Origin: Hadesarchaea archaeon DG-33
GTDB lineage: Archaea > Hadarchaeota > Hadarchaeia > Hadarchaeales > Hadarchaeaceae
Reading direction: 5' to 3'
Assembly (NCBI GenBank): GCA_001515185.1
Contig: LQHI01000028.1
Span: forward strand, 1 to 8,585
DNA length: 8,585 bases
Shown here: piece after piece, positions 1 to 5,330 of the stretch
Numbering within the stretch: the first letter of the stretch is position 1
Layout: every line of letters starts with the position of its first letter
The notes under the pieces: model-generated
Database searches by the model: none
Seen by the model: only the letters and a program-made list of their open reading frames with translations
What the model was told of the DNA's origin: nothing
Program-made: the position numbers and the translations under genes

Positions 1-7
1 CAACCAC

Positions 8-1588
8 CTAACCATAACCTGTCGCCCATCCGCTTGTGAGCCGGTTGTTGCGGAATATCGTCCCGGTGCCAGCATCATAGTTGTCCGCCGTCACTCCGGC
101 CTGGTAGAGGTCGTTGTTGATTACGAGGTTGTTGTCGCAATCTGCTGAGTTTATCCTGATGCCGTAACGCTGCTTGTTTGTCCCCGTGCCGCGCCTGACC
201 GTGTTTCCCTGGATGTTGTTGTAATCGCAATTACCATCGACAAAAATGCCGTCGTATGTGTTGTCGTTATCTTGGGAGTTGCCCACCACCGTGTTGACCG
301 AGATGGTGTTGTTGTAAAAAGGATCGAAGCTCGTGGCGTACAAGTAGATGCCGTGATGGCCGTTCCCCGTGCAGGTGTTGCCGCTCACCGTGTTGTTGAT
401 GCTCGGGGAGTTCAAGAGGATGCCGTCTTCGCCGTTCCCCGTGCAGGTATTGCCGTTCACTGTGTTGTTGTTCGAGTAGCTCAAGTGGATGCCGTCTTCG
501 CCGTTCCCCGTGCAGGTATTGCCGGTGATAGTGTTGGACCCCGCGTATACCACGATGATGCCGTCGCTACCGTTCCCCTGGCAGGTGTTGCTCGTGACCG
601 TGTTGTTGCCCGAGTCGGACAAGTAGATGCCGTGATGGCCGTTCCCCGTGCAGGTGTTGCCGTTCACCGTGTTGATTTCCGAGGATTCCAAGAGGATGCC
701 GTAGTTGTCGTTCCCCGTGCAGGTGTTGCCGTTCACCGTGTTGTTTTCTGAGGATTCCAAGAGGATGCCACCGATGTCGTTCCCTTGGCAGGTGTTTCCG
801 CTGATTGAGTTGTTGAACGACCCACCCAGGTAGATGCCTCCGGTGCCGTTACCTTGGCACGTATTCCCACCGACCGCGTTGCCGTTCGATAAGAAGTACA
901 GCAAGATTCCGTGGTCGTCGAAGTTCTCCACTTGGCAGCCGACGATCTTCGAATCTTCCACATTCTCGAAGCAAATCCCGCTACCAGCTGTATTGTTCAA
1001 CCCGTTGCCCCATATCCTCAGGTTCGCGACGAGCACGTTCCCGCAGTTCGTTGCCTGGAGGACGTTGTCGTTCACATTGTTCGCTAGGTAAAGCAAGGTT
1101 CCCGCCCCGGAGCCGATCAGGGCGACTTTGTTGTCTAGAGTTATCGTGCCGCCTATGTTGTACGTCCCCTCCCTGAGGTAGACGCTTCCGCCTTCCGAGG
1201 GCAGGTTGTCGAGGGCCTGCTGGATCTGAACTTGGTCGTCAGTGCCACCGCATACGAAGTCCGCGTTTTCGTTGTCTATTGAGTTGTATGCCGCCACGAC
1301 GAAACTCGCAAACCCATAACCGCGAGGCCCTTCAGACCCAGTTGGTCCTTGCGCTCCTGCCGCTCCTGCTGGCCCCGCTGGTCCCTGTGGCCCCGCTGGC
1401 CCCGTCGCCCCCGTGGCGCCAGTTGGTCCTTGAGCCCCCTGCTCACCTTGGGGTCCTGCTGGTCCTAGAGGCCCTTGAGGTCCCTGGATGAGGACCGCCG
1501 AAATCCCCGCACCAGCCGCGACTATGGAAATGATTAATGCAATGATGGCAACTTCGGAAACCGGGATAATTGCTCGTTGTCCTTTCAT
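8..1588 (-). CDS. Surface-anchored collagen-like / right-handed parallel beta-helix protein
   Basis: Predicted 526-residue extracellular protein; the exact function is not recognisable. Residues 1-34 form a short basic head (MKGQRA) and one hydrophobic helix (about 13-34), so it is a signal anchor or pilin-like leader. Residues 36-89 are 18 uninterrupted Gly-X-Y triplets, rich in Pro, Ala, Gln and Thr. From about 110 a pectate-lyase-3-like opening (DDQVQIQQAL, then a GTYN-type strand) leads into a beta-helix with PbH1/NosD-like coils of the type NTVxGNTCxGNxxxGIxL, 23 residues each, to near the C-terminus. The start was set at the ATG at 1588 because GGGGG lies 4 nt upstream and the preceding 45 in-frame codons are AT-rich and look like promoter DNA. 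No catalytic residues of a pectate lyase can be assigned. It may bind or modify polysaccharide, or be a structural or adhesive stalk with a helical head. It is monocistronic, 292 bp from the next gene. Architecture is seen directly; surface location and role are inferred. Confidence 0.85.
   Translation of the reverse strand: MKGQRAIIPVSEVAIIALIISIVAAGAGISAVLIQGPQGPLGPAGPQGEQGAQGPTGATGATGPAGPQGPAGPAGAAGAQGPTGSEGPRGYGFASFVVAAYNSIDNENADFVCGGTDDQVQIQQALDNLPSEGGSVYLREGTYNIGGTITLDNKVALIGSGAGTLLYLANNVNDNVLQATNCGNVLVANLRIWGNGLNNTAGSGICFENVEDSKIVGCQVENFDDHGILLYFLSNGNAVGGNTCQGNGTGGIYLGGSFNNSISGNTCQGNDIGGILLESSENNTVNGNTCTGNDNYGILLESSEINTVNGNTCTGNGHHGIYLSDSGNNTVTSNTCQGNGSDGIIVVYAGSNTITGNTCTGNGEDGIHLSYSNNNTVNGNTCTGNGEDGILLNSPSINNTVSGNTCTGNGHHGIYLYATSFDPFYNNTISVNTVVGNSQDNDNTYDGIFVDGNCDYNNIQGNTVRRGTGTNKQRYGIRINSADCDNNLVINNDLYQAGVTADNYDAGTGTIFRNNRLTSGWATGYG
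360..914. repeat. 69-bp in-frame tandem repeats encoding beta-helix coils
   Basis: About eight near-repeats lie inside the beta-helix gene. The motif beginning (c/t)cgttccc recurs at 360, 432, 501, 570, 639, 708, 777 and 846, that is every 69 bp apart from one 72-bp step. Each unit encodes one 23-residue coil. The units around 639-776 are the most alike, which suggests expansion by recent duplication or homogenisation by recombination. Array length may vary between strains. Confidence 0.9.
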
Positions 1589-1646
1589 TTTTCCCCCAGC
1601 GCTCGCGCGATTTTCCGCAAAAGCACGTAAGAAACTAGGATAAACC

Positions 1647-1661
1647 CATAATAACTTTTTC
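1647..1661 (-). promoter_or_regulatory. Candidate BRE/TATA promoter of the beta-helix gene
   Basis: On the minus strand this reads GAAAAAGTTATTATG, a purine-rich BRE-like part followed by an AT-rich TATA-like part. It lies about 60 nt upstream of the ATG at 1588, which would put transcription start near 1625 and leave a leader of about 35-40 nt carrying the GGGGG ribosome site. The same BRE-like start (GAAAAAGTT) precedes the transketolase gene at 6206. Assignment is by pattern only. Confidence 0.45.
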
Positions 1662-1803
1662 CTTTTAGCAGGCATTTGTATATTTTTTATTAATATTTTC
1701 ATTATAATGTAGAAAATTTTCAATATAATTTAGAAAAAACCAAATAGATATTTTCAGACAGTAGTTCCAGACAATGAATTTTCTTCTCACCCGAGCTACG
1801 TGA

Positions 1804-1825
1804 TTTTTCACCGATACGTGAAAAA
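1804..1825. promoter_or_regulatory. 8-bp perfect inverted repeat between the adenylate kinase and beta-helix genes
   Basis: TTTTTCAC (1804-1811) and GTGAAAAA (1818-1825) are exact reverse complements around a 6-nt spacer (cgatac). On the minus strand the hairpin lies about 55 nt past the kinase stop codon. It could be a terminator-like structure for the purA-kinase operon or an operator for the downstream gene. There is no long T tract after it, so neither role is certain. Confidence 0.4.
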
Positions 1826-1835
1826 CTTAAATTTT

Positions 1836-1850
1836 CATAATAACTTTTTC
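1836..1850 (-). repeat. Second exact copy of the 15-bp promoter-like element
   Basis: On the minus strand GAAAAAGTTATTATG is identical to the copy at 1647-1661, 189 bp away. If it is a promoter, its start site would fall near 1810-1815, within the inverted repeat at 1804-1825. It may be a second, upstream promoter for the beta-helix gene or a duplicated regulator site. Confidence 0.4.
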
Positions 1851-1880
1851 TACAGAAATCATCTCGATCAGAATCTGTGT

Positions 1881-2381
1881 TTATTTTTTGTAAGCCAGCG
1901 CGTCTAGGAATAGTTTAACCGTAGCGCCGGGCTTTAGTCTCGTGGCGTCAATTTCGTAAACTCTGTTTATACCGTGAATCTGAACCGCTTCCCACAAAAT
2001 TATATCCAGTGCCTCCGCCTCGACATTTTCGCGGGTTTTAGTCTTTGAGTACTTGCGGGCTCGAAGGCGTCGCTCGAGAATCCTCGGTCGGGTGCGGAGG
2101 ACCACAACGTGGGTGAGGTACCTTTTCGGTAGCAGGTGGGCAAGCAGTCCCTCTACGACGGCCGGGCCGCGAGAAGCTCGAACGGCACGGACGAACTCCT
2201 CCCGCATTTTTGGGAGATTGACTATCTTCGTGCCATCGACATCGAGCCTGTAAATTTTTTTCTTTTCGATTAACGCGTTGAGATCAATCACTTTTGCGCC
2301 TAGCTTTTTCGCGAGCGCCCGGGCAAAGATAGACTTCCCCGTTCCCGGGGTGCCGCTAACCGCGATTACCATCCGCGCCAT
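1881..2381 (-). CDS. AK6/Fap7-type adenylate kinase
   Basis: 166-residue cytosolic P-loop kinase, close to the usual 160-190 residues of the archaeal AK6 family. Expected reaction: ATP + AMP to 2 ADP; eukaryotic relatives (Fap7/hCINAP) also act in small-subunit ribosome maturation. The Walker A loop GTPGTGKS is at residues 10-17. A typical family segment follows: VVVLRTRPRILERRL at about 92-106, then RKYS and ENVEAEALDIIL to about 129. The start at 2381 is preferred because GGAG (2390-2393) lies 8 nt upstream; M4 at 2372 is an alternative without a ribosome site. Its ATG overlaps the purA stop in TAATG, so the two are probably translationally coupled. Odd point: the segment VEGLLAHLLP (75-85) has Leu79 where I recall a His (EGH/DGH type) in relatives. 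Family assignment is firm; whether its main role is nucleotide metabolism or ribosome assembly cannot be told. Confidence 0.9.
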   Translation of the reverse strand: MARMVIAVSGTPGTGKSIFARALAKKLGAKVIDLNALIEKKKIYRLDVDGTKIVNLPKMREEFVRAVRASRGPAVVEGLLAHLLPKRYLTHVVVLRTRPRILERRLRARKYSKTKTRENVEAEALDIILWEAVQIHGINRVYEIDATRLKPGATVKLFLDALAYKK

Positions 2382-3394
2382 TAAAGTTTCTCCGAGCGGA
2401 GGTCGATGATGTTTTTGATGTCCTTGCCCGTCGAGATCAAGGTGACTGGTACCTTGAGTTCACCTTCGATGTGCTCGATAAACTCTTTTGCATTCGCGGG
2501 GAGCTGCCCGTAACTTTTAATTCCCGAGCTCCCCTTGAAAAGCCGGTCTAGGCAAGTTATCGTGAGCTGGGTGGCACCGTTTATCATCACCGAGCGCTTT
2601 GCCAGATCGAAGTCGAACGCCCCGATGCGCCTCCGCCGCCCGGTGACCGTGCCGTACTCGACTATGCCCAATCGCTCAGCTTCCTCCATGGCCATCTCAG
2701 TCGGAAAAGGCCCTTCACCGACTCGGCTCACGTATGCTTTGAAGATGAGCATGACATCGTCCACTTTAGTCGGGCCCACACCGACATCGGCCGCAAGCGT
2801 GCACGCCGATGTGTCTTTGCTCGTGACATAGGGATAGGTGCCGTGAATCAAGGAAAGACCAAAGCCCTGCGATCCCTCAATGAGCACGAGTTCGTTCTTT
2901 CCTAAAGAGTCGTTAACTTCTTGGGGGACATCGGTGAGAAAGCGTTCGAGTTCGGGAATATCCTTGGCCAGCTTTGCAACTCGGTTCACCCTTGCCACAT
3001 TCGCGGGGCCGCAGCCCGTTCCCGTAGTGCCTATCTTGCCCTTTAGGTGAGCTGAGGATCGATCCTGCTCGATGTGTGAGGACTCGATGACTGTGCAGCG
3101 GTGGTCCACGCCAACTCTATCTCCAGAATCAGTCAGCTTAACCTCTTTCAGCACAATCTCGGGGTTTATGAGCACCCCGGGCCCGATGAGCAAACGTGCC
3201 CCTTTGTAAACGAATCCACATGGAAGCTGGCGTAGTCCAAATTTATTATCCAGCGAATATACCGTGTGGCCGGCGTTTGGGCCCACTCCCGCCCGTGCGA
3301 TGATTTTCGGCTTGTCATTGAGCGCTAGATACGCGACTACCTTTCCCTTTCCTTCGTCGCCCCAAAATCCTCCCGCAACAATCATGCACGGCAA
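2381..3394 (-). CDS. purA: Adenylosuccinate synthetase (short archaeal form)
   Basis: 337 residues; cytosolic enzyme of AMP synthesis: IMP + L-aspartate + GTP to adenylosuccinate + GDP + phosphate. The N-terminal loop GDEGKGK (residues 12-18, with general-base Asp13) and NAGHT (40-44, His43) are present. So are IGTTGTGCGPAN (121-132), EGSQGFGLS (173-181), YPYVTSKD (187-194) and GTVTGRRRR (248-256). Bacterial enzymes are about 430 residues; the shorter length fits the form I recall from Thermococcales. The start is TTG at 3394: GGTGA at 3399-3403 is at normal spacing, and the MPC start matches the MPS start remembered for Pyrococcus PurA. The ATG at 3385 would be 13 nt from the ribosome site. 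It is the first gene of a two-gene operon with the AK6-like kinase and is divergent from the histone gene. All main motifs are intact, so it should be active. Confidence 0.97.
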   Translation of the reverse strand: MPCMIVAGGFWGDEGKGKVVAYLALNDKPKIIARAGVGPNAGHTVYSLDNKFGLRQLPCGFVYKGARLLIGPGVLINPEIVLKEVKLTDSGDRVGVDHRCTVIESSHIEQDRSSAHLKGKIGTTGTGCGPANVARVNRVAKLAKDIPELERFLTDVPQEVNDSLGKNELVLIEGSQGFGLSLIHGTYPYVTSKDTSACTLAADVGVGPTKVDDVMLIFKAYVSRVGEGPFPTEMAMEEAERLGIVEYGTVTGRRRRIGAFDFDLAKRSVMINGATQLTITCLDRLFKGSSGIKSYGQLPANAKEFIEHIEGELKVPVTLISTGKDIKNIIDLRSEKL

Positions 3395-3398
3395 CTTC

Positions 3399-3403
3399 TC
3401 ACC
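3399..3403 (-). promoter_or_regulatory. Ribosome binding site that selects the purA TTG start
   Basis: On the minus strand GGTGA (inside GGGGTGA) lies 4 nt before TTG at 3394. Aligned to the full archaeal GGAGGTGA site, this spacing equals that of the histone gene and the AK6 gene. The later ATG at 3385 would be 13 nt away. Confidence 0.65.
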
Positions 3404-3436
3404 CCTTCGTTATTATGAGGCACTCGCTTAAATTTT

Positions 3437-3444
3437 TATTTAAA
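3437..3444 (-). promoter_or_regulatory. TATA box of the purA operon
   Basis: On the minus strand TTTAAATA, a consensus archaeal TATA box, is centred about 46 nt upstream of the TTG start. Predicted transcription start is near 3415, giving a leader of about 20 nt that still includes GGTGA. The 276-bp gap between purA and the histone gene holds this box, the histone promoter, and otherwise AT-rich sequence with no gene that I can see. Confidence 0.65.
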
Positions 3445-3593
3445 CTTGCCTATATGAAGTGTATAAGAAAAAACGCCACGTGATTTTGACCCAATCATGA
3501 TTAGCGTGAGCGCACGTACAAAAATTTCCAAATCATGCGGAGTCATTAAAAACTCGATTTTCACCAAAAACACTGATTTAAAAGCCCATTTGA

Positions 3594-3608
3594 GGAAAGA
3601 TTTAAATA
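3594..3608 (+). promoter_or_regulatory. BRE and TATA box of the histone gene
   Basis: GGAAAGA (3594-3600) directly followed by TTTAAATA (3601-3608) is a near-ideal BRE/TATA pair. Transcription would start near 3630, leaving a leader of about 40 nt that contains GGAGG at 3659-3663, 7 nt before the ATG. A strong promoter and strong ribosome site fit an abundant chromatin protein. Confidence 0.75.
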
Positions 3609-3670
3609 CTGCCCAAATAAAGGGAAAATTTGCCCCATAAGTGGCTTGAAATAATCGAGGAGGCGGATAA

Positions 3671-3877
3671 ATGGTTGAATTGCCTGTTGCGGCGATAGAT
3701 CGTATCATACGAAAATCGGGCGCCAGACGGGTGAGTGAGAGCGCAGCCGTCGCATTAGCCGAGGTTCTTGAAGAGCGCGCCATCACAATTTCGAACGAAG
3801 CAGCTAAACTCGCGGAGCATGCTGGACGAAGAACCGTTCGAGATGTAGACATACGATTGGCCGCAAAAAGAATATAG
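3671..3877 (+). CDS. Archaeal histone
   Basis: 68-residue DNA-wrapping protein of the HMf family; it forms dimers and higher polymers that compact the chromosome. The single histone fold fills the whole protein, with no tail. Conserved features by comparison with HMfB: ELP-A-I-RIIRKSGA at the start, the R20-V-S loop, then SNEAAKLAEHAGRRT (41-55) and DVDIRLAAKR (58-67). His50 and Asp60 correspond to the dimer-dimer interface pair, and Arg20 with Thr55 to the paired DNA-contact residues. Gly17 is kept at the position linked to stacking of histone polymers. The start has GGAGG 7 nt upstream. It has its own strong promoter and is followed after 43 nt by a small TBP-lobe-like gene. Assignment is very secure. 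Confidence 0.97.
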   Translation: MVELPVAAIDRIIRKSGARRVSESAAVALAEVLEERAITISNEAAKLAEHAGRRTVRDVDIRLAAKRI

Positions 3878-3896
3878 CTAAATTTTAAATTCTCCC

Positions 3897-3917
3897 CACC
3901 CCAATGATTTTGGGGTG
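3897..3917 (+). promoter_or_regulatory. GC-rich hairpin between histone and the next gene
   Basis: CACCCCAA (3897-3904) and TTGGGGTG (3910-3917) pair perfectly around a 5-nt loop. The right arm contains the GGGGTG that is the only purine-rich ribosome-site candidate for the TTG at 3921. There is no T tract after the stem, so a role in attenuation, RNA processing or translation control is at least as likely as plain termination. Confidence 0.55.
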
Positions 3918-3920
3918 TGA

Positions 3921-4238
3921 TTGAGCGAAGCCGAGCCGCGCGTAAGCGAGATGCCGCGCCTCTATAATCTCTTCGACATACCAAAGCTCATGTCGGTGAG
4001 AACAGCTACAATGCTTCGCTCAAAAGTTGATTTCAGAGAAATTCTCAAGCGCATCCCCCGTGCGCGTAAGATAAAAACATCAAACAAGGAGATCGTGAAA
4101 TTCGAACTCAGTCGGGGCATTTATCTCCTCCTTTTCCCTTCGTACTATGTCGAGGTTCACGCCCCTGATGAAGGAAGAGTTCGTGAGGTCTTGCTAGCAT
4201 TCAGGGACGAACTTTTCAAAAACGGGCTGATCAAATAG
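3921..4238 (+). CDS. Small TBP-lobe-like protein, function unknown
   Basis: 105 residues; I do not recognise a named family. Residues about 25-100 follow the order strand-helix-strands-helix of one lobe of the TATA-binding protein. From memory, VDFREILKRIP through YVEVHAPDEG to LLAFRDELFKNG aligns to a Pyrococcus/Sulfolobus-type TBP lobe (LDLEKVL, VALLIFSSGKLVVTGAKS, AVAKLAQKL) with a single one-residue gap. The PEEFPG loop and the SSGK motif of true TBP are not kept (here KTSNKE and PSYYVE), so ordinary TATA binding is doubtful. No signal peptide or membrane segment. The start is uncertain: TTG at 3921 with GGGGTG very close, or ATG at 3951 (M11) with weak GCGAG; an in-frame TGA at 3918 blocks anything earlier. 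It lies 43 nt after the histone and 11 nt before the M29-like gene. A nucleic-acid-related role is inference only. Confidence 0.75.
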   Translation: MSEAEPRVSEMPRLYNLFDIPKLMSVRTATMLRSKVDFREILKRIPRARKIKTSNKEIVKFELSRGIYLLLFPSYYVEVHAPDEGRVREVLLAFRDELFKNGLIK

Positions 4239-4249
4239 CTGGTTCTAGC

Positions 4250-5197
4250 ATGCGCGATTTGTTAAAAGGTGCACGAATAGCAGTCAAGACCTGCATGGGT
4301 GTCAGGCGAGGAGAAAGTGTCCTCGTGGTCACGGACTCGCCTAGGCTGAAGATTGCCGAAGCCCTCCTAAAGGCTGCTCGCGCGGCTGGAGCTGAAGCCA
4401 CGCTCATCTGTATGCAAACGCTCAGTAGACACGGCGAGGAACCTCCTGAAGTCGTCGCGAGCGCGATGCGCGCCGTTGATGTCGTGCTCGCACCAACAAC
4501 TTATTCACTCACTCACACACAAGCGCGACATCAAGCCTGTAGAGCCGGTGCTAGAATTGCCACCATGCCCATGATAACTGAGGATATGATGCGGCGAGGC
4601 GCGATGCTCGCTAACTACCGCAAGGTCAACAGGCGTACGAAAAAGATGGCTGCGCTCTTGAGTAGAGCTTCCGAGGTTGAGGTCAACTCACCCACTGGGA
4701 CGGAACTCAGCCTCAGCCTTAAGGGGCGAGAAGCTCACTCCGATACAGGCATTTTTCATCAACCGGGTGATTTTGGAAACTTGCCAGCTGGTGAGGCATT
4801 CATCGCACCCGTCGAGGGGATCGCAGAAGGACGGGCGGTTGTTGGTGGAAGCATGGTAGGTTTTCCCCGCGAGACGGTCGAGATAATTATCAAAAAAGGA
4901 ATGGCTTCCAAGATCTCGGGTGCTCACGCCGCCAAGCTGAAAAAGCTGCTGAAAGCGGTTGGACCTAAGGCCTACAATTTAGCTGAATTAGGCGTGGGTA
5001 CAAATCCAAAGGCTCGGCTAATCGGCAACATAATCGAGGATGAAAAGGTACTTGGGACCTGCCATATAGCGCTCGGCGATAATTCAACTTTTGGAGGGAA
5101 GGTCAGGGCGGGTGTCCACATCGATGGCATCATATTGCGCCCGACGGTCAAGTTGGATGAAAAAATTATGATGAGACGAGGACGGCTCATGGTTTAA
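4250..5197 (+). CDS. M29-family (COG2309) aminopeptidase-like metalloprotein
   Basis: 315-residue cytosolic protein, shorter than the roughly 410-residue Thermus/Staphylococcus M29 aminopeptidases. The N-terminal half is an alpha/beta domain (CMGVRRGESVLVVTD at 15-29). The C-terminal half carries the likely metal site: LPAGE (Glu182), AELGVGTNP (Glu246), GTCHIALGDN (His272) and VHIDG (His290, Asp292). These correspond in order to the E, E, H, H and D ligands of M29 enzymes. The Tyr expected seven residues after the first His is replaced by Ser279, and the spacing between the two His residues is short, so substrate or chemistry may differ. The related nicotinate-pathway dioxygenase NicX has a similar fold, so peptidase activity is not certain. 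The ATG follows the TBP-lobe-like gene by 11 nt with only a weak GGT ribosome site, suggesting coupling. Fold assignment is firm; substrate is unknown. Confidence 0.82.
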   Translation: MRDLLKGARIAVKTCMGVRRGESVLVVTDSPRLKIAEALLKAARAAGAEATLICMQTLSRHGEEPPEVVASAMRAVDVVLAPTTYSLTHTQARHQACRAGARIATMPMITEDMMRRGAMLANYRKVNRRTKKMAALLSRASEVEVNSPTGTELSLSLKGREAHSDTGIFHQPGDFGNLPAGEAFIAPVEGIAEGRAVVGGSMVGFPRETVEIIIKKGMASKISGAHAAKLKKLLKAVGPKAYNLAELGVGTNPKARLIGNIIEDEKVLGTCHIALGDNSTFGGKVRAGVHIDGIILRPTVKLDEKIMMRRGRLMV

Positions 5198-5291
5198 ATC
5201 CTCGTGTATCCTTGAGAATTTATGCGATTCAACAGAAAAAAATTTACCCGGATGGATTATACTTTGTTTTAAAGCCTAAACTTCTACAACA

Positions 5292-5300
5292 TTTTTAAAT
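5292..5300 (+). promoter_or_regulatory. Candidate TATA box of the PRPP synthase gene
   Basis: TTTTTAAAT lies about 35 nt upstream of the TTG at 5331 and would start transcription close to the ribosome site at 5321. TTTTAAAG at 5267-5274 is a competing box that would give a longer leader. The 133-bp gap (5198-5330) is AT-rich with no other feature that I can support. Confidence 0.4.
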
Positions 5301-5320
5301 CGATGTGCTAAAAGCTACGC

Positions 5321-5326
5321 GAGGGG
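5321..5326 (+). promoter_or_regulatory. Ribosome binding site for the PRPP synthase TTG start
   Basis: GAGGGG precedes TTG at 5331 by 4 nt. With GAGG aligned to the anti-Shine-Dalgarno, the spacing matches that of the transketolase C-terminal gene. No in-frame ATG occurs until about residue 65, inside the conserved domain, so TTG must be used. Confidence 0.65.
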
Positions 5327-5330
5327 TAAT

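Noticed and set aside
272..751. 159-codon open frame on the plus strand
   Set aside because: It is antisense to the beta-helix repeats; a repeat unit divisible by three keeps all frames open, and the protein is a low-complexity copy of the repeat.
360..914. Possible CRISPR array
   Set aside because: The 69-bp units are coding, in frame, and lack unique spacers between identical short repeats.
1279..1491. Pro/Leu-rich frame on the plus strand
   Set aside because: It is the antisense shadow of the Gly-X-Y codons.
1589..1723. 45-codon upstream extension of the beta-helix protein
   Set aside because: It is AT-rich, has no ribosome site, contains the promoter-like element, and would bury the pilin-like leader; the ATG at 1588 has GGGGG upstream.
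3478..3487. ACGTGATTTT shared with 1798-1807
   Set aside because: Ten AT-rich bases in two intergenic regions can arise by chance; no symmetric or repeated placement supports a common operator.
3470..3590. Possible small RNA (C/D-box-like CATGATT and CTGA) in the divergent promoter region
   Set aside because: The boxes do not match the consensus and no C'/D' pair is present.
3436..3984. 182-codon minus-strand frame spanning the histone gene
   Set aside because: It covers a clear histone gene on the other strand and the promoter region, and its protein has no recognisable pattern.
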